Positions 1 to 7,517 of a stretch of DNA of 64,000 bases are shown here, in pieces. Below the pieces are notes generated by a model that ran no database searches, was not told the origin of the DNA, and was given only the letters and a program-made list of their open reading frames with translations. A program made the translations under genes and the position numbers. This stretch comes from Streptomyces sp. NBC_00249 (GTDB lineage Bacteria; Actinomycetota; Actinomycetes; Streptomycetales; Streptomycetaceae): positions 372,001 to 436,000 of the forward strand of contig NZ_JAPEMV010000007.1 of NCBI RefSeq assembly GCF_026342355.1, written 5' to 3'. Numbering within the stretch: position 1 is the stretch's first letter; every line of letters starts with the position of its first letter.

Positions 1-291
1 CTGATCATGACGGTCGAGCCCGGATTCGGCGGCCAGTCCTTCCTCGACATCATGCTGCCCAAGGTCCGCCGGACCCGGGAGCTGATCGCCAAGCACGGTC
101 TGGAGCTCTGGCTCCAGGTCGACGGAGGGGTCTCGGCCTCGACCATCGAGCGGGTCGCCGAGGCCGGCGCGGACGTGTTCGTGGCGGGCAGCGCGGTCTA
201 CGGGGCGGTCGACCCGGCGGCCGCCGTGCGGACTCTGCGTGACCAGGCGGGTGCGGCGATCGCCGCGGCGCCCTGGGCTTGCGACCACTGA
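1..291 (+). CDS. rpe: Ribulose-phosphate 3-epimerase, C-terminal part
   Basis: The reading frame is open from base 1, so the gene starts before the window; only its last 96 codons are present. Rpe interconverts ribulose 5-phosphate and xylulose 5-phosphate in the pentose phosphate pathway and is a TIM-barrel enzyme of the cytoplasm. Diagnostic pieces are the late-barrel motif MTVEPGFGGQSF and the phosphate-binding strand VDGGVS followed by GADVFVAGSAVYG, both in their usual order. The tail ends shortly after the last helix, so the C terminus looks complete. A sugar-responsive regulator follows on the same strand, which fits a carbohydrate context. Confidence 0.95.
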   Translation: MIMTVEPGFGGQSFLDIMLPKVRRTRELIAKHGLELWLQVDGGVSASTIERVAEAGADVFVAGSAVYGAVDPAAAVRTLRDQAGAAIAAAPWACDH

Positions 292-420
292 ACCAAGCGT
301 TGGTGAACAGCTCGGTGAACGGAAGCCGTCCAGGCTGATCAACGGCCGTCGGATCTGACAGGATGAACGGCGAGTCGAGAGTGTGAACACGACAGTGTGA
401 ACAGCAGTGAGGAGAACGCG

Positions 421-1443
421 GTGTCTGCAATGTCGGCGGGACGGTCAGCCCTGCGGATGGGACCCGCGGAGCTGGTGCAGGCGGCGGCCATGGCCCGCCG
501 CTTCTACCTGGAGGGCAAGTCCAAGATCCAGATCGCCGAGGAGTTCGGCGTCAGCCGCTTCAAGGTGGCCCGGGTCCTGGAGACCGCCCTCGAACGTGAC
601 CTGGTACGGATCGAGATCCGGGTGCCGGCCGAACTGGACGCGGAGCGCTCCGACGCGCTGCGCGCCCGGTACGGGCTGCGGCACGCCGTCGTGGTCGAGT
701 CCCCGGCCGACGCCACCGAGGACGCGCCGGACCCGGAGAACCTGGGCGCCGTCGCGGCCGACCTGCTGGGCGAACTGGTCAACGAGGGCGACGTCCTCGG
801 ACTGGCGTGGGGGCGCTCGACCATCCACATGGCCGCCTCCCTGCACCGGCTGCCCCCCTGCACGGTCGTCCAGCTGACCGGCGTCTACGACGCGGGCACC
901 GCCGAGCGCGGGTCCGTGGAGGCCGTACGCAGGGCCGCCCAGGTGTCGGGCGGGGACGCGCACCCGATCTACGCCCCCATGCTGCTGCCCGACCCGGCCA
1001 CCGCGGCGGCGCTGCGCAGCCAGACGGGGATCGCGCGGGCCTTCGAGTACTTCGACAAGGTCACCGTCGCCGCCGTGTCGATCGGTTCGTGGGAGCCGGG
1101 CATCTCGACCGTCCACGACATGCTCACCGACGAGGAGCGGGCGCACTACGCCTCGCTGGGCGTCGCCGCCGAGATGTCCGCCCATCTGTTCGACTCCGAA
1201 GGGCGTCGGGTCGGACGCGACCTCGGCGAGCGGTGCATCACCGTCGAGGCCGACCGGCTGCGCCGGATCCCCGAGGTCGTGGCCATCGCGGGCGGGCTGC
1301 GCAAGGCCTCCGCGATCGGTGCGGTGCTCCGTTCGGGGCTGGTCACCAGCCTCGTCACGGACACGGCCGTCGCGGACTACCTGCTCACCGAGTCCGCGCC
1401 GGGACTGCGGCCGGCGCTGGACCGGGCCGACCCGGACGACTGA
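421..1443 (+). CDS. SorC/DeoR-type sugar-binding transcriptional regulator
   Basis: Cytoplasmic DNA-binding regulator of about 340 residues. The N terminus holds a helix-turn-helix (KIQIAEEFGVSRFKVARVLE) and the remainder is the SorC sugar-phosphate-binding domain, with the family's GLAWGRS turn and a GGLRKASAIGAVLR segment near the end. An in-frame GTG at 397 exists, but GTG 421 has a GAGGAG ribosome-binding site eight bases upstream and is preferred. Effectors of this family are phosphorylated sugars; the position just after rpe suggests a pentose or hexose phosphate, but this is inference. Target genes are not evident. Confidence 0.88.
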   Translation: MSAMSAGRSALRMGPAELVQAAAMARRFYLEGKSKIQIAEEFGVSRFKVARVLETALERDLVRIEIRVPAELDAERSDALRARYGLRHAVVVESPADATEDAPDPENLGAVAADLLGELVNEGDVLGLAWGRSTIHMAASLHRLPPCTVVQLTGVYDAGTAERGSVEAVRRAAQVSGGDAHPIYAPMLLPDPATAAALRSQTGIARAFEYFDKVTVAAVSIGSWEPGISTVHDMLTDEERAHYASLGVAAEMSAHLFDSEGRRVGRDLGERCITVEADRLRRIPEVVAIAGGLRKASAIGAVLRSGLVTSLVTDTAVADYLLTESAPGLRPALDRADPDD

Positions 1444-1538
1444 CGGGGTGCCCGCGAGGGCGTCCGAGGCGGATGTTGCCGCAATCGAGACCCGAACAGC
1501 GGGCCGCGGGGCGGCTCCGGGGGCGCATACTGGATTCA

Positions 1539-1760
1539 ATGACTAAGTCAGCAGTACCTCGCCGCCATTTGCCGTCCAGCCCGTTCAAGGCCCCCGTGGA
1601 ACCGCCGCTCCGGCAGTTCAGCGTCGGCGACCGGGTGAGTCACGACGAGCACGGCCTCGGCCGTGTCGTCGGTATCGAGGAGGGGATCGCCGTCCTCGTC
1701 GACTTCGGGTCGGTCCAGAAACGAGTCCTGGCTCCCTACACCAAGATGTCCGCGCTCTGA
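1539..1760 (+). CDS. Small Tudor-like protein resembling the UvrD/PcrA C-terminal domain
   Basis: A 73-residue protein. A basic, proline-containing N terminus is followed by SVGDRVSHDEHGLGRVVGIE and a short beta-rich segment ending in a VLAPYTKMSAL-type tail. That pattern resembles the small SH3/Tudor-like domain at the end of UvrD/PcrA and related nucleic-acid enzymes, where it contacts RNA polymerase or DNA. Here it stands alone, so it may be a nucleic-acid or RNA-polymerase accessory protein; that role is inference. It lies in a different frame from a longer shadow ORF that starts inside the preceding regulator. The ATG at 1539 gives the compact conserved product. Confidence 0.75.
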   Translation: MTKSAVPRRHLPSSPFKAPVEPPLRQFSVGDRVSHDEHGLGRVVGIEEGIAVLVDFGSVQKRVLAPYTKMSAL

Positions 1761-1809
1761 CGTCACCAGGCGATTCGCGAGCGAATCGGATATTTGGCAC
1801 GATCGGTGC

Positions 1810-2289
1810 ATGATCTTTCGGAACGTGCCCCGATCGTTGCTGCGTGTGCTGGGGGCCCTGTTCCTCTGTGCCGCGCTGATCGGCGCGGTGGGCTGTGGCG
1901 GGACGTCCGCCCCGGCCCCGCCGTCCGCTGCCGCCAGCGCCGCTGACAACCCGTCGTCGCCGTCGCCGGACCGGCCCTCGGGCGGCTCCGCGCCGCCCGC
2001 CTGGGCGAAGGGGATGGCCACCGTACGGGCCGACGCGCTGCCGCAGCAGGCGCGGGAGGTGCTCGCGCTCATCGACAAGGGCGGGCCGTACGCGTACCGG
2101 CAGGACGGGACCGTCTTCGGGAACTTCGAGAAGGTCCTGCCGAAGCGGAAACGCGGTTACTACCACGAGTTCACCGTGAAGACCCCGGGCGAACGCGACC
2201 GTGGGGCCCGCCGGATCGTGACCGGGCAGGGCGGCGAGTTCTACTGGACGGACGACCACTACCAGACCTTCAAGGCGGTGCTCCGATGA
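1810..2289 (+). CDS. Secreted guanyl-specific ribonuclease, RNase Sa/barnase superfamily
   Basis: Predicted product of 159 residues: a hydrophobic signal segment (residues 9-28) with Cys29 as a possible but imperfect lipobox cysteine, a Ser/Pro/Ala-rich linker to about residue 65, then a catalytic domain of about 90 residues. The microbial RNase triad is visible: Glu120 in YYHEFTV, Arg135 in ARRIV and His150 in DDHYQTF. The enzyme cleaves single-stranded RNA 3' of guanosine. Unlike classical RNase Sa, the catalytic domain has no cysteines, so the single family disulfide is absent. Its stop overlaps the start of a barstar gene by 4 nt, the usual arrangement that protects the producing cell. 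Confidence 0.92.
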   Translation: MIFRNVPRSLLRVLGALFLCAALIGAVGCGGTSAPAPPSAAASAADNPSSPSPDRPSGGSAPPAWAKGMATVRADALPQQAREVLALIDKGGPYAYRQDGTVFGNFEKVLPKRKRGYYHEFTVKTPGERDRGARRIVTGQGGEFYWTDDHYQTFKAVLR

Positions 2290-2684
2290 GCCTGGACCCG
2301 CAGCCGCTCGCCCCCGCGGTGGCCGCGGCCGAGGAAGCCGGCTGGACCGTCGTACGGCTGGACCTGGACGGCGTACGGAGCAAGGCGGCGCTGATGCGGC
2401 GGTGCGGGGACGCGCTGCGGGTGCCGGAGTGGTTCGGGGGGAACTGGGACGCGCTGGCCGACGTACTGGTCGACCTGTCGTGGTTGCCGGATGCCCCCGG
2501 GCGGCTGCTCGTGGTGACTTCCTGGCGTGGGTACGCCGCCGAGCGGGCCGGGGACTGGGAGACCCTGCGGGAGATCCTGGAGGAGTCCGTCGACTTCTGG
2601 CGGGAGGCCGAGGGGGCTGCGCCGCTGACCGTGCTCCTCGCGGGTCCGGAGCCGGTCGGGGGCTCCGGGCGCCGGCGGGGCTGA
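2286..2684 (+). CDS. Barstar-family ribonuclease inhibitor
   Basis: A 132-residue protein translationally coupled (ATGA) to the upstream RNase. It has the barstar fold signatures: an LDLDGVRSKAALMRRCGDAL segment, then WFGGNWDALADVLVDLSWL, which in barstar carries the residues that plug the RNase active site, and a final LVVTSW strand. It should act in the cytoplasm, binding the RNase before export. The C-terminal tail (GSGRRRG) runs into the dispersed repeat that follows the gene. The pair is a complete nuclease/immunity unit; whether it serves RNA scavenging or competition with neighbours is unknown. Confidence 0.92.
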   Translation: MSLDPQPLAPAVAAAEEAGWTVVRLDLDGVRSKAALMRRCGDALRVPEWFGGNWDALADVLVDLSWLPDAPGRLLVVTSWRGYAAERAGDWETLREILEESVDFWREAEGAAPLTVLLAGPEPVGGSGRRRG

Positions 2685-2690
2685 AGGAAC

Positions 2691-2850
2691 CTGGGGCTCC
2701 GCCCCAGACCCCGCGCCTCAAACGCCGGCGGGGCTGGATTTGGCCGACGTGGGCCTTCGGGTGCGGGTGCGTTGCCGGGGGCCAGCCCCCGGACCCCCGC
2801 GCCTCAAACGCCGGCGAGGCTGGATGGGGCCGGCGGGGCTGGGTTTGGTG
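2691..2850. repeat. Two tandem copies of a dispersed intergenic palindromic repeat
   Basis: Two imperfect copies of a roughly 50-bp unit: a GC-rich hairpin (CTGGGGC-tcc-GCCCCAG in the first), then CGCGCCTCAAACGCCGGCG and a GGGGCTGGA tail. The second copy has GAGGCTGGA. The same core recurs at 35.69-35.95 kb (three copies, one inverted) and at 50.05 kb, always between genes. Seen directly in the sequence; no coding function is implied. Confidence 0.85.
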
Positions 2851-2862
2851 GGGCCGGTGGGT

Positions 2863-2888
2863 GTGGGGGCGGTTTGGGCCGCCCCCAC
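2863..2888. terminator. Hairpin terminator between convergent barstar and haemoglobin genes
   Basis: Perfect 10-bp stem, GTGGGGGCGG at 2863-2872 pairing with CCGCCCCCAC at 2879-2888, loop of 6 nt. It lies four bases beyond the stop of the minus-strand haemoglobin gene and about 180 bases beyond barstar, so it probably ends the haemoglobin transcript and may act both ways. No U-tract, as is common in Streptomyces. Confidence 0.7.
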
Positions 2889-2892
2889 TGGG

Positions 2893-3372
2893 TTATTCGG
2901 GGGTCGCTGTTTTCGGGACCCACGGTGGGGTCTGGCCCCAGGACCAGACGGGGATTTTGGCCGCGTCCACCGGTGGCGGGTTGGGGCCGGAGTAGATCAG
3001 GGCCATCCGGGTGCCCCACTCGATGTAGTAGACGAACACCGCGCGGAACTCCGGGTCCGTCGGCAGGCCGACCTCGTCGGCCGTGTCCAGCAGCAGGTCC
3101 ACCCAGCGGCGGCGCTGCTTCTCGGTGATGGCGCGGCCCAGGTGCTTGGTCGCCATGTGCTGGTGGCCGCCGTGGTGCGCGGAGTAGGCGGCGGGGCCGC
3201 CGAAGACCTCCGCCAGCCACACCGCCACGTGGTGCGGGTGCTCCGCGTCCATGCCCTCGAAGACGGGGGCCAGGATCTCGTCGCTCAGGGCGTGCGCGTA
3301 GAAGGCGTCGGTGAGGCGGTCCATCGCCTCCTCGCCGCCCATCCACTCGTAGATGGTGGGCGTGGTGCTCAT
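2893..3372 (-). CDS. Group II truncated haemoglobin (TrHbO-like)
   Basis: A 159-residue globin. The N terminus (YEWMGGEEAMDRLTDAFY) and the core EHPHHVAVWLAEVFGGPAAY are typical of group II 2-on-2 globins, and EWGTRMAL contains the Trp of the G helix (G8) conserved in that group. These haem proteins bind O2 and other diatomic ligands and are linked to peroxide or nitrosative stress. A 25-residue Pro/Trp-rich tail extends beyond the globin fold. The start at 3372 overlaps the stop of the upstream monooxygenase gene by 4 nt, so the two are translationally coupled. A longer upstream frame was rejected because it lies inside that neighbour. Confidence 0.93.
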   Translation of the reverse strand: MSTTPTIYEWMGGEEAMDRLTDAFYAHALSDEILAPVFEGMDAEHPHHVAVWLAEVFGGPAAYSAHHGGHQHMATKHLGRAITEKQRRRWVDLLLDTADEVGLPTDPEFRAVFVYYIEWGTRMALIYSGPNPPPVDAAKIPVWSWGQTPPWVPKTATPE

Positions 3373-3698
3373 GACTGACCGGCGGCCTTTCCCGGACCGG
3401 AGACGGCGGTCGCGGAGTAGTGCTGCATCTCCTCGATGTTGGTCACGTACGGGCGGATCGCGCTGAAGAACGCCGGGAAGTGCTCGCCCTTGCGGAAGCC
3501 GTTCAGGTGGGCGTCGACCGAGGTCCAGCGGATGCGGAGGATGTATTTCTCCGCGTCGTCCGTGTTGTGGGCCAGCTCGTAGTCGATGCATTCGGGTGAG
3601 GCGGCCAGGGCCTCGGCCGCCCGGGCGTACGCGTCCTCGAACGCCTGCTGGTCATCCGAGGCGATCTTGTAGCGGATGTACTCGACGGTGGTGGTCAT
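3369..3698 (-). CDS. ABM-family (antibiotic biosynthesis monooxygenase-like) protein
   Basis: A 109-residue protein with the ferredoxin-like dimeric alpha/beta-barrel pattern of the ABM family: an N-terminal strand VEYIRYKI, the central ECIDYELAHN strand, then YILRIRWTSVDAHLNGFRKG and the HFPAFF helix. Members are cofactor-free quinol monooxygenases, haem-degrading enzymes or small-molecule binders. It is first in a two-gene operon with the truncated haemoglobin (ATGA overlap), which suggests oxygen- or haem-related chemistry; the substrate cannot be read from sequence. Confidence 0.82.
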   Translation of the reverse strand: MTTTVEYIRYKIASDDQQAFEDAYARAAEALAASPECIDYELAHNTDDAEKYILRIRWTSVDAHLNGFRKGEHFPAFFSAIRPYVTNIEEMQHYSATAVSGPGKAAGQS

Positions 3699-3775
3699 GG
3701 TGTGCGTGCCTCTCCCTGGGATCAGGTGGTCCCGGCTACCCTTCCGGGATCATGCGTGCCCGGTGACGGTTTCCC

Positions 3776-4273
3776 CTACTCGGACTCCGACTTCTGGATG
3801 TCGACGTCCGGCCCCTGGGCGCGTACCTGCTGCACCTTGTCGAGGGAGTCCCGCAGTTCGGCGAGCCAGGTGTCGGTGTTCTTCCCGACGAGGCGCACAC
3901 ACCAGGCCAGGGCGTCGGCCCGGCTGCGCGCCACGCCGCCCGCGACCAGGGTGTCGAGGACCTGCCGCTCGGACTGGCGCAGCCGGGTCATGACGGGGAC
4001 GGCGAGGTGGGTGAAGAGGGTCGTCTCCTCACCCGACCTCACGCCCCAGGCCACCTTGCGGCGGTAGAGCTCCTCGGCCTCGCGCGCCACCTCGACGCGC
4101 TGCTCACGGGTGCGTTCGCGGAACTCCTTGACCGACTCGGCCGCCGGGACGGTGCCGACGACGGTGATCTCCTCGCGGTCGACCGTGACCGACACGAGGG
4201 ATTCGTAGACGTCCACCGGCAGACGCTCGGCGAACCACGCGCGGAGCTGCTCGCTCTGTTCGGCTGTAATCAT
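3776..4273 (-). CDS. Conserved hypothetical protein, charged and helical
   Basis: A 165-residue protein I do not recognise. It starts MITAEQSEQLRAWFAERLP, continues with a beta segment (VSVTVDREEITVVGTVP), then a long charged helix rich in Arg/Glu (residues about 45-75). The C-terminal half (RQSERQVLDTLVAGGVARSR, then ADALAWCVRLVGKNTDTWL) looks like a helical repressor-type or ribbon-helix-helix-like module ending in a further amphipathic helix. No signal peptide or membrane segment. It sits 78 nt upstream of the monooxygenase/haemoglobin pair on the same strand and could be expressed separately. Function unknown. Confidence 0.7.
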   Translation of the reverse strand: MITAEQSEQLRAWFAERLPVDVYESLVSVTVDREEITVVGTVPAAESVKEFRERTREQRVEVAREAEELYRRKVAWGVRSGEETTLFTHLAVPVMTRLRQSERQVLDTLVAGGVARSRADALAWCVRLVGKNTDTWLAELRDSLDKVQQVRAQGPDVDIQKSESE

Positions 4274-4338
4274 GTAATCAACGTTGCATCCGTTCTCCTC
4301 TTGATCGCAAGGGCCGGCGGGGGGAATCCCGTTCGCTC

Positions 4339-6111
4339 TCAGCCCATCGAGCGGTAGCGGTGGATCAGGGAGACCGCCATGGCTCCCTCGCCGACGCCCG
4401 AGGCGACCCGCTTGACCGAGTGGGCCCGTACGTCGCCCGCCGCGAAGACCCCGGGGACGCTCGTCTCCAGCGGGTACGGGGCCCGCTCCAGGCTCCACTC
4501 CGCCGGGAGTTCACCGCCGTTCGCGATCAGGTCGGAGCCGGTGAGGACGAAGCCGTACTCGTCGCGCTCGACCACCCCGGCCAGCCAGTCCGTGTGCGGG
4601 CGGGCCCCGATGAAGGTGAACATGAACCGGGCCGGGGTCTCGGTGTCCGCGCCGGTGTCGGAGTCGTGCAGGGTGATCCGCTCCAGATGCTCGTCGCCGT
4701 CCAGCGCGACCACCGTGGTGCGCACCCTGACCTCGATGTTCGGGGTGCGGTCGATCTCGTCGATCAGGTAGCGGGACATGCTCGCGTCCAGGGAGTCCGC
4801 GCGCACCAGGATCGTCACCCGGGCCGCGTACTTGGCGAAGTGCACCGCCGCCTGGCCGGCCGAGTTGGCGCCGCCCACGATGAACACGTGCTGCGAGATG
4901 CAGGCCGAGCTCTCCGTGGTGGCCGCGCCGTAGTACAGGCCCGCGCCCTCGAAGCGGTCCGCGCCGGGGGCCTGGAGGCGGTTGTACGAGACCCCGGTCG
5001 CCAGCAGCACCGTCTCCGCGCTGATCTCCGTACCGTCCGCCAGGGTCAGGATCTTCGCCGGGTCGTCCCGGGTCAGCGAGACCACCTCCACCGGGTGCAG
5101 GATCTCGGCGCCGAACCGGGAGGCCTGGATCGTGGCCCGGCGGGTCAGGTCCCCGCCCGAGAGGCCCGAGGGGAAGCCGAGGTAGTTCTCGATCAGGCTG
5201 GAGGTGCCCGCCTGGCCGCCCGGGGCGCGGGAGTCCAGCATCAGAGTGGACAGGCCCTCGGACGCCGAGTAGACCCCGGCGGCGAGGCCGGCCGGGCCGG
5301 CGCCGACGATGACGCACTCGTAGTGCGGGCGCGAGGCGGTGGTGGCCAGGCCCAGGCGGCGGGCGAGCTCGGTGTCGCTGGGGGCGGACAGCACCGACCC
5401 GTCCGGGAAGCGGACCAGGGGGAGCGCCGCGTCGGCCTGCGCGGCGGCGATCACGGTCAGCGCCTCGGGGTCCCGCTCGACGTTCAGGAAGCGGAACGGC
5501 TGGCCGTTGCGGGTGAAGAAGTCCCGGACGGCGTGGGTGCCGGGGGAGACCAGGTGGCCCGCGACGATGATCCCGTCGTAGGCCGGGCGGTAGGTGGCCA
5601 GCCAGTCCGACAGCAGGTCGTCCAGGACCGGGAAGAGCCTCTCGTGCGGCGGGTCCCAGGGCTTGAGCAGGTAGTAGTCCAGCCGGACCCGGTTGATGGC
5701 GGTGATGGCCGCGTCCGTCTCGGCGTACGCGGTCAGTAGGACGCGGCGGGCGTCCGGGAAGCGGCTGACGGCTTCGAGGAGGAACTCCACGCCGGTGACG
5801 TCGGGCATCCGCTGGTCGACGAGGAACAGCGCCGGGTCGTGGCCGCGCTCGTCGAGGGAGTCCAGGATCTTCAGGGCGTCGGCGGCCGAGGAGGCGCCGA
5901 GGACCCGGTAGCGGTCCCCGTAGGCACTGCGCAGGTCCCGGCGGACGGCGCGCAGCACCTGCGGGTCGTCGTCCACGGCCAGGATGACGGGCTTGCGGTT
6001 CTCGGCCCGCTCGGTGGCGGCGGCCGTCGTGGCGGCCGCGGACGAAGCCGAGGGGGAAGCCGGAGCGGAGGCGGAGGAGGGAGCGGCGGCGCGCTCCGGG
6101 GCCGGGCTCAC
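4339..6111 (-). CDS. Response regulator fused to thioredoxin-reductase-like flavoprotein
   Basis: About 590 residues. Order: low-complexity Ala/Ser N terminus (1-38); receiver domain (about 42-165) with the acidic pocket in LAVDDDP and phospho-acceptor Asp99 in LFLVDQRMPD; a linker domain (about 170-255) resembling the redox-inert thioredoxin-like module of this family; and an FAD/NAD(P)H oxidoreductase (about 265-590) with VIVGAGPAGLAAGVYSASEG and VFIVGGANSAGQAA. The CxxC disulfide of true thioredoxin reductases is missing: only Cys404 (SSACISQ) is present. So NAD(P)H oxidation coupled to signalling is plausible, disulfide reduction less so. Start GTG 6111 overlaps the UBP gene stop by 4 nt; an ATG at 6144 would overlap by 37 nt. 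Confidence 0.92.
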   Translation of the reverse strand: MSPAPERAAAPSSASAPASPSASSAAATTAAATERAENRKPVILAVDDDPQVLRAVRRDLRSAYGDRYRVLGASSAADALKILDSLDERGHDPALFLVDQRMPDVTGVEFLLEAVSRFPDARRVLLTAYAETDAAITAINRVRLDYYLLKPWDPPHERLFPVLDDLLSDWLATYRPAYDGIIVAGHLVSPGTHAVRDFFTRNGQPFRFLNVERDPEALTVIAAAQADAALPLVRFPDGSVLSAPSDTELARRLGLATTASRPHYECVIVGAGPAGLAAGVYSASEGLSTLMLDSRAPGGQAGTSSLIENYLGFPSGLSGGDLTRRATIQASRFGAEILHPVEVVSLTRDDPAKILTLADGTEISAETVLLATGVSYNRLQAPGADRFEGAGLYYGAATTESSACISQHVFIVGGANSAGQAAVHFAKYAARVTILVRADSLDASMSRYLIDEIDRTPNIEVRVRTTVVALDGDEHLERITLHDSDTGADTETPARFMFTFIGARPHTDWLAGVVERDEYGFVLTGSDLIANGGELPAEWSLERAPYPLETSVPGVFAAGDVRAHSVKRVASGVGEGAMAVSLIHRYRSMG

Positions 6112-6380
6112 GCCGGGTCCAGCATCAGCTGGTCGGCGTAGCACCAGGCCCAGTCCTCACCGGGCTCGTGCGAGGCCGCGATCGGGTGCGCGGTGGCCTT
6201 GAAGTGCCGTGTGGCGTGACGGTTCCTCGACGAGTCGCAGCATCCGACATGGCCGCAGCTCAGGCACATCCGCAGGTGCACCCAGGTGTCACCGGAGACG
6301 AGGCATTCCTCGCACCCCTCGGTACCGGGCTTCACCGGACGTATCTGGTCGACGTGTGTGCACAACAGCTCCATCGTCAT
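6108..6380 (-). CDS. UBP-type zinc-finger protein
   Basis: A 90-residue stand-alone ZnF-UBP domain. Zinc ligands are visible as CEECL, CLSCGHVGCCDSS and the histidines of RHATRHFKATAHPI, the order of the ubiquitin-protease zinc finger. In eukaryotes the domain binds free ubiquitin C termini; bacterial stand-alone versions have no proven ligand. It is coupled (GTGA) to the response-regulator/flavoprotein gene, and that pairing is a recurrent actinobacterial arrangement as far as I recall, which suggests a partner role in redox signalling. Translation could also start two codons later at ATG 6374. Confidence 0.88.
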   Translation of the reverse strand: MTMELLCTHVDQIRPVKPGTEGCEECLVSGDTWVHLRMCLSCGHVGCCDSSRNRHATRHFKATAHPIAASHEPGEDWAWCYADQLMLDPA

Positions 6381-6658
6381 CGTCCCCGTCCCTCTCCCTC
6401 GCGCACTGGTGTCTCCCCCCGCGCCCGTGATTCACGGCGCGTCCAGACCATAGGCCGCCGATCTCCAAAAGGTTCATCGATTCGGCCGAGGTCACTTAGT
6501 CCGGCGGCTACTTCATGACCTCGTCCGACGACTAGGTGAGGTGCCCCGACCAGCTGGCCCGCTACCTCACGAAGTCGCATTCACGCCCTTTGACGCAGGC
6601 CCTGGGCGCACGCAGTGTGGGTGACGCCAACGACAACAGGCGGCGCCTGGAGGAATCT
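6381..6658. promoter_or_regulatory. Divergent promoter region upstream of the 24-gene cluster
   Basis: This 278-nt gap separates the minus-strand UBP gene from the plus-strand cluster. It contains an inverted repeat CGAGGTCA (6487-6494) / TGACCTCG (6516-6523) and two related 14-mers, TAGTCCGGCGGCTA (6498-6511) and TCGTCCGACGACTA (6521-6534), each with internal dyad symmetry and 23 bp apart. These look like operator sites. A weak sigma-70-like candidate, TTGACG at 6590 with CAGTGT 17 bases on, lies nearer the first gene. All regulatory roles are inference. Confidence 0.45.
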
Positions 6659-7483
6659 GTGAGCAGAAAGATTCTGGTCATTGTCTCCGAACACGGTTAC
6701 TGGGCCGAGGAACTCATCGGACCCGTTTCCAAGTTCGACGAGCGGGGCTACGAGATCGTATTCGCCACGCCGACCGGAAAGCGTGCGCACGCACTTCCGC
6801 CGAGCCTCGACGCGAACTACATCGATCCCCCGCTGGGACGCTCGGTGACCACCGAGGAGAACGCCCGGCTGGGCCGCGAGTTCGAGCAGTCGAGCCGGCT
6901 CGACTCGCCGCTCGACATCGAGGCATGGGTGCCCGAGCGCCCGTACACGAGCGACGAGGGCTATCTGCGCAAGCTGGAGCAGTACCACCGCGACCTGGAC
7001 AAGCTCGACGCCGACATCGCGGACTACGACGCGATCCTCATCGTCGGCGGCAGCGGCCCGATCGCCGACCTCGCCAACAACGAGCGCGTGCACGCCCTGA
7101 TCCTGGCCTTCAAGAAGGCCGGCAAGGTCGTCGCCGCCGAGTGCTACGGCGTGGCCTGCCTGGCCTTCGCCCGGGACTGGAGCGACCGCCGGAGCATCAT
7201 CTGGGGCAAGCACGTGACCGGCCACTGCAAGGAGTACGACTACAAGGACGGCACCGGATTCCTCGGTACCGACTTCAACATGGGACCGCCCCCGTACCCG
7301 CTGGAGTACATCCTGCGCGATGCGACCGGCCCGCGCGGCGCCTATCACGGGAATTTCGGGAAGCCGGTCTCCGTGATCGTCGACTACCCCTTCGTCACCG
7401 GACGCTCGACCCCCGACTCGTACCTCACGGGGCAGAAGATCGTGGAGGTTCTGGAGGACGGTCTCACCCGCTACGGCTGGTAA
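6659..7483 (+). CDS. DJ-1/PfpI-family protein 1 (first gene of the cluster)
   Basis: About 274 residues of the class-I glutamine-amidotransferase-like/DJ-1 superfamily. It starts SRKILVIVSEHGYWAEELIG, has the IVGGSGPIADL loop, and the nucleophile elbow is Cys162 in AAECYGVACLAF. The large subfamily includes chaperone/glyoxalase-III (Hsp31-like) enzymes that act on methylglyoxal and related 2-oxoaldehydes. GTG 6659 is chosen because TGGAGGA precedes it; the longer frame back to 6536 runs through the promoter region. First of three such proteins in the cluster. The substrate is unknown; the fold assignment is confident. Confidence 0.88.
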   Translation: MSRKILVIVSEHGYWAEELIGPVSKFDERGYEIVFATPTGKRAHALPPSLDANYIDPPLGRSVTTEENARLGREFEQSSRLDSPLDIEAWVPERPYTSDEGYLRKLEQYHRDLDKLDADIADYDAILIVGGSGPIADLANNERVHALILAFKKAGKVVAAECYGVACLAFARDWSDRRSIIWGKHVTGHCKEYDYKDGTGFLGTDFNMGPPPYPLEYILRDATGPRGAYHGNFGKPVSVIVDYPFVTGRSTPDSYLTGQKIVEVLEDGLTRYGW

Positions 7484-7517
7484 AAACCGAAACATGCCAG
7501 GAAAGAGGGGGAGTTCC

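Noticed and set aside
2692..3378. Plus-strand ORFs through the repeats and opposite the globin gene
   Set aside because: They consist of translated repeat sequence and antisense globin, with no recognisable domain.
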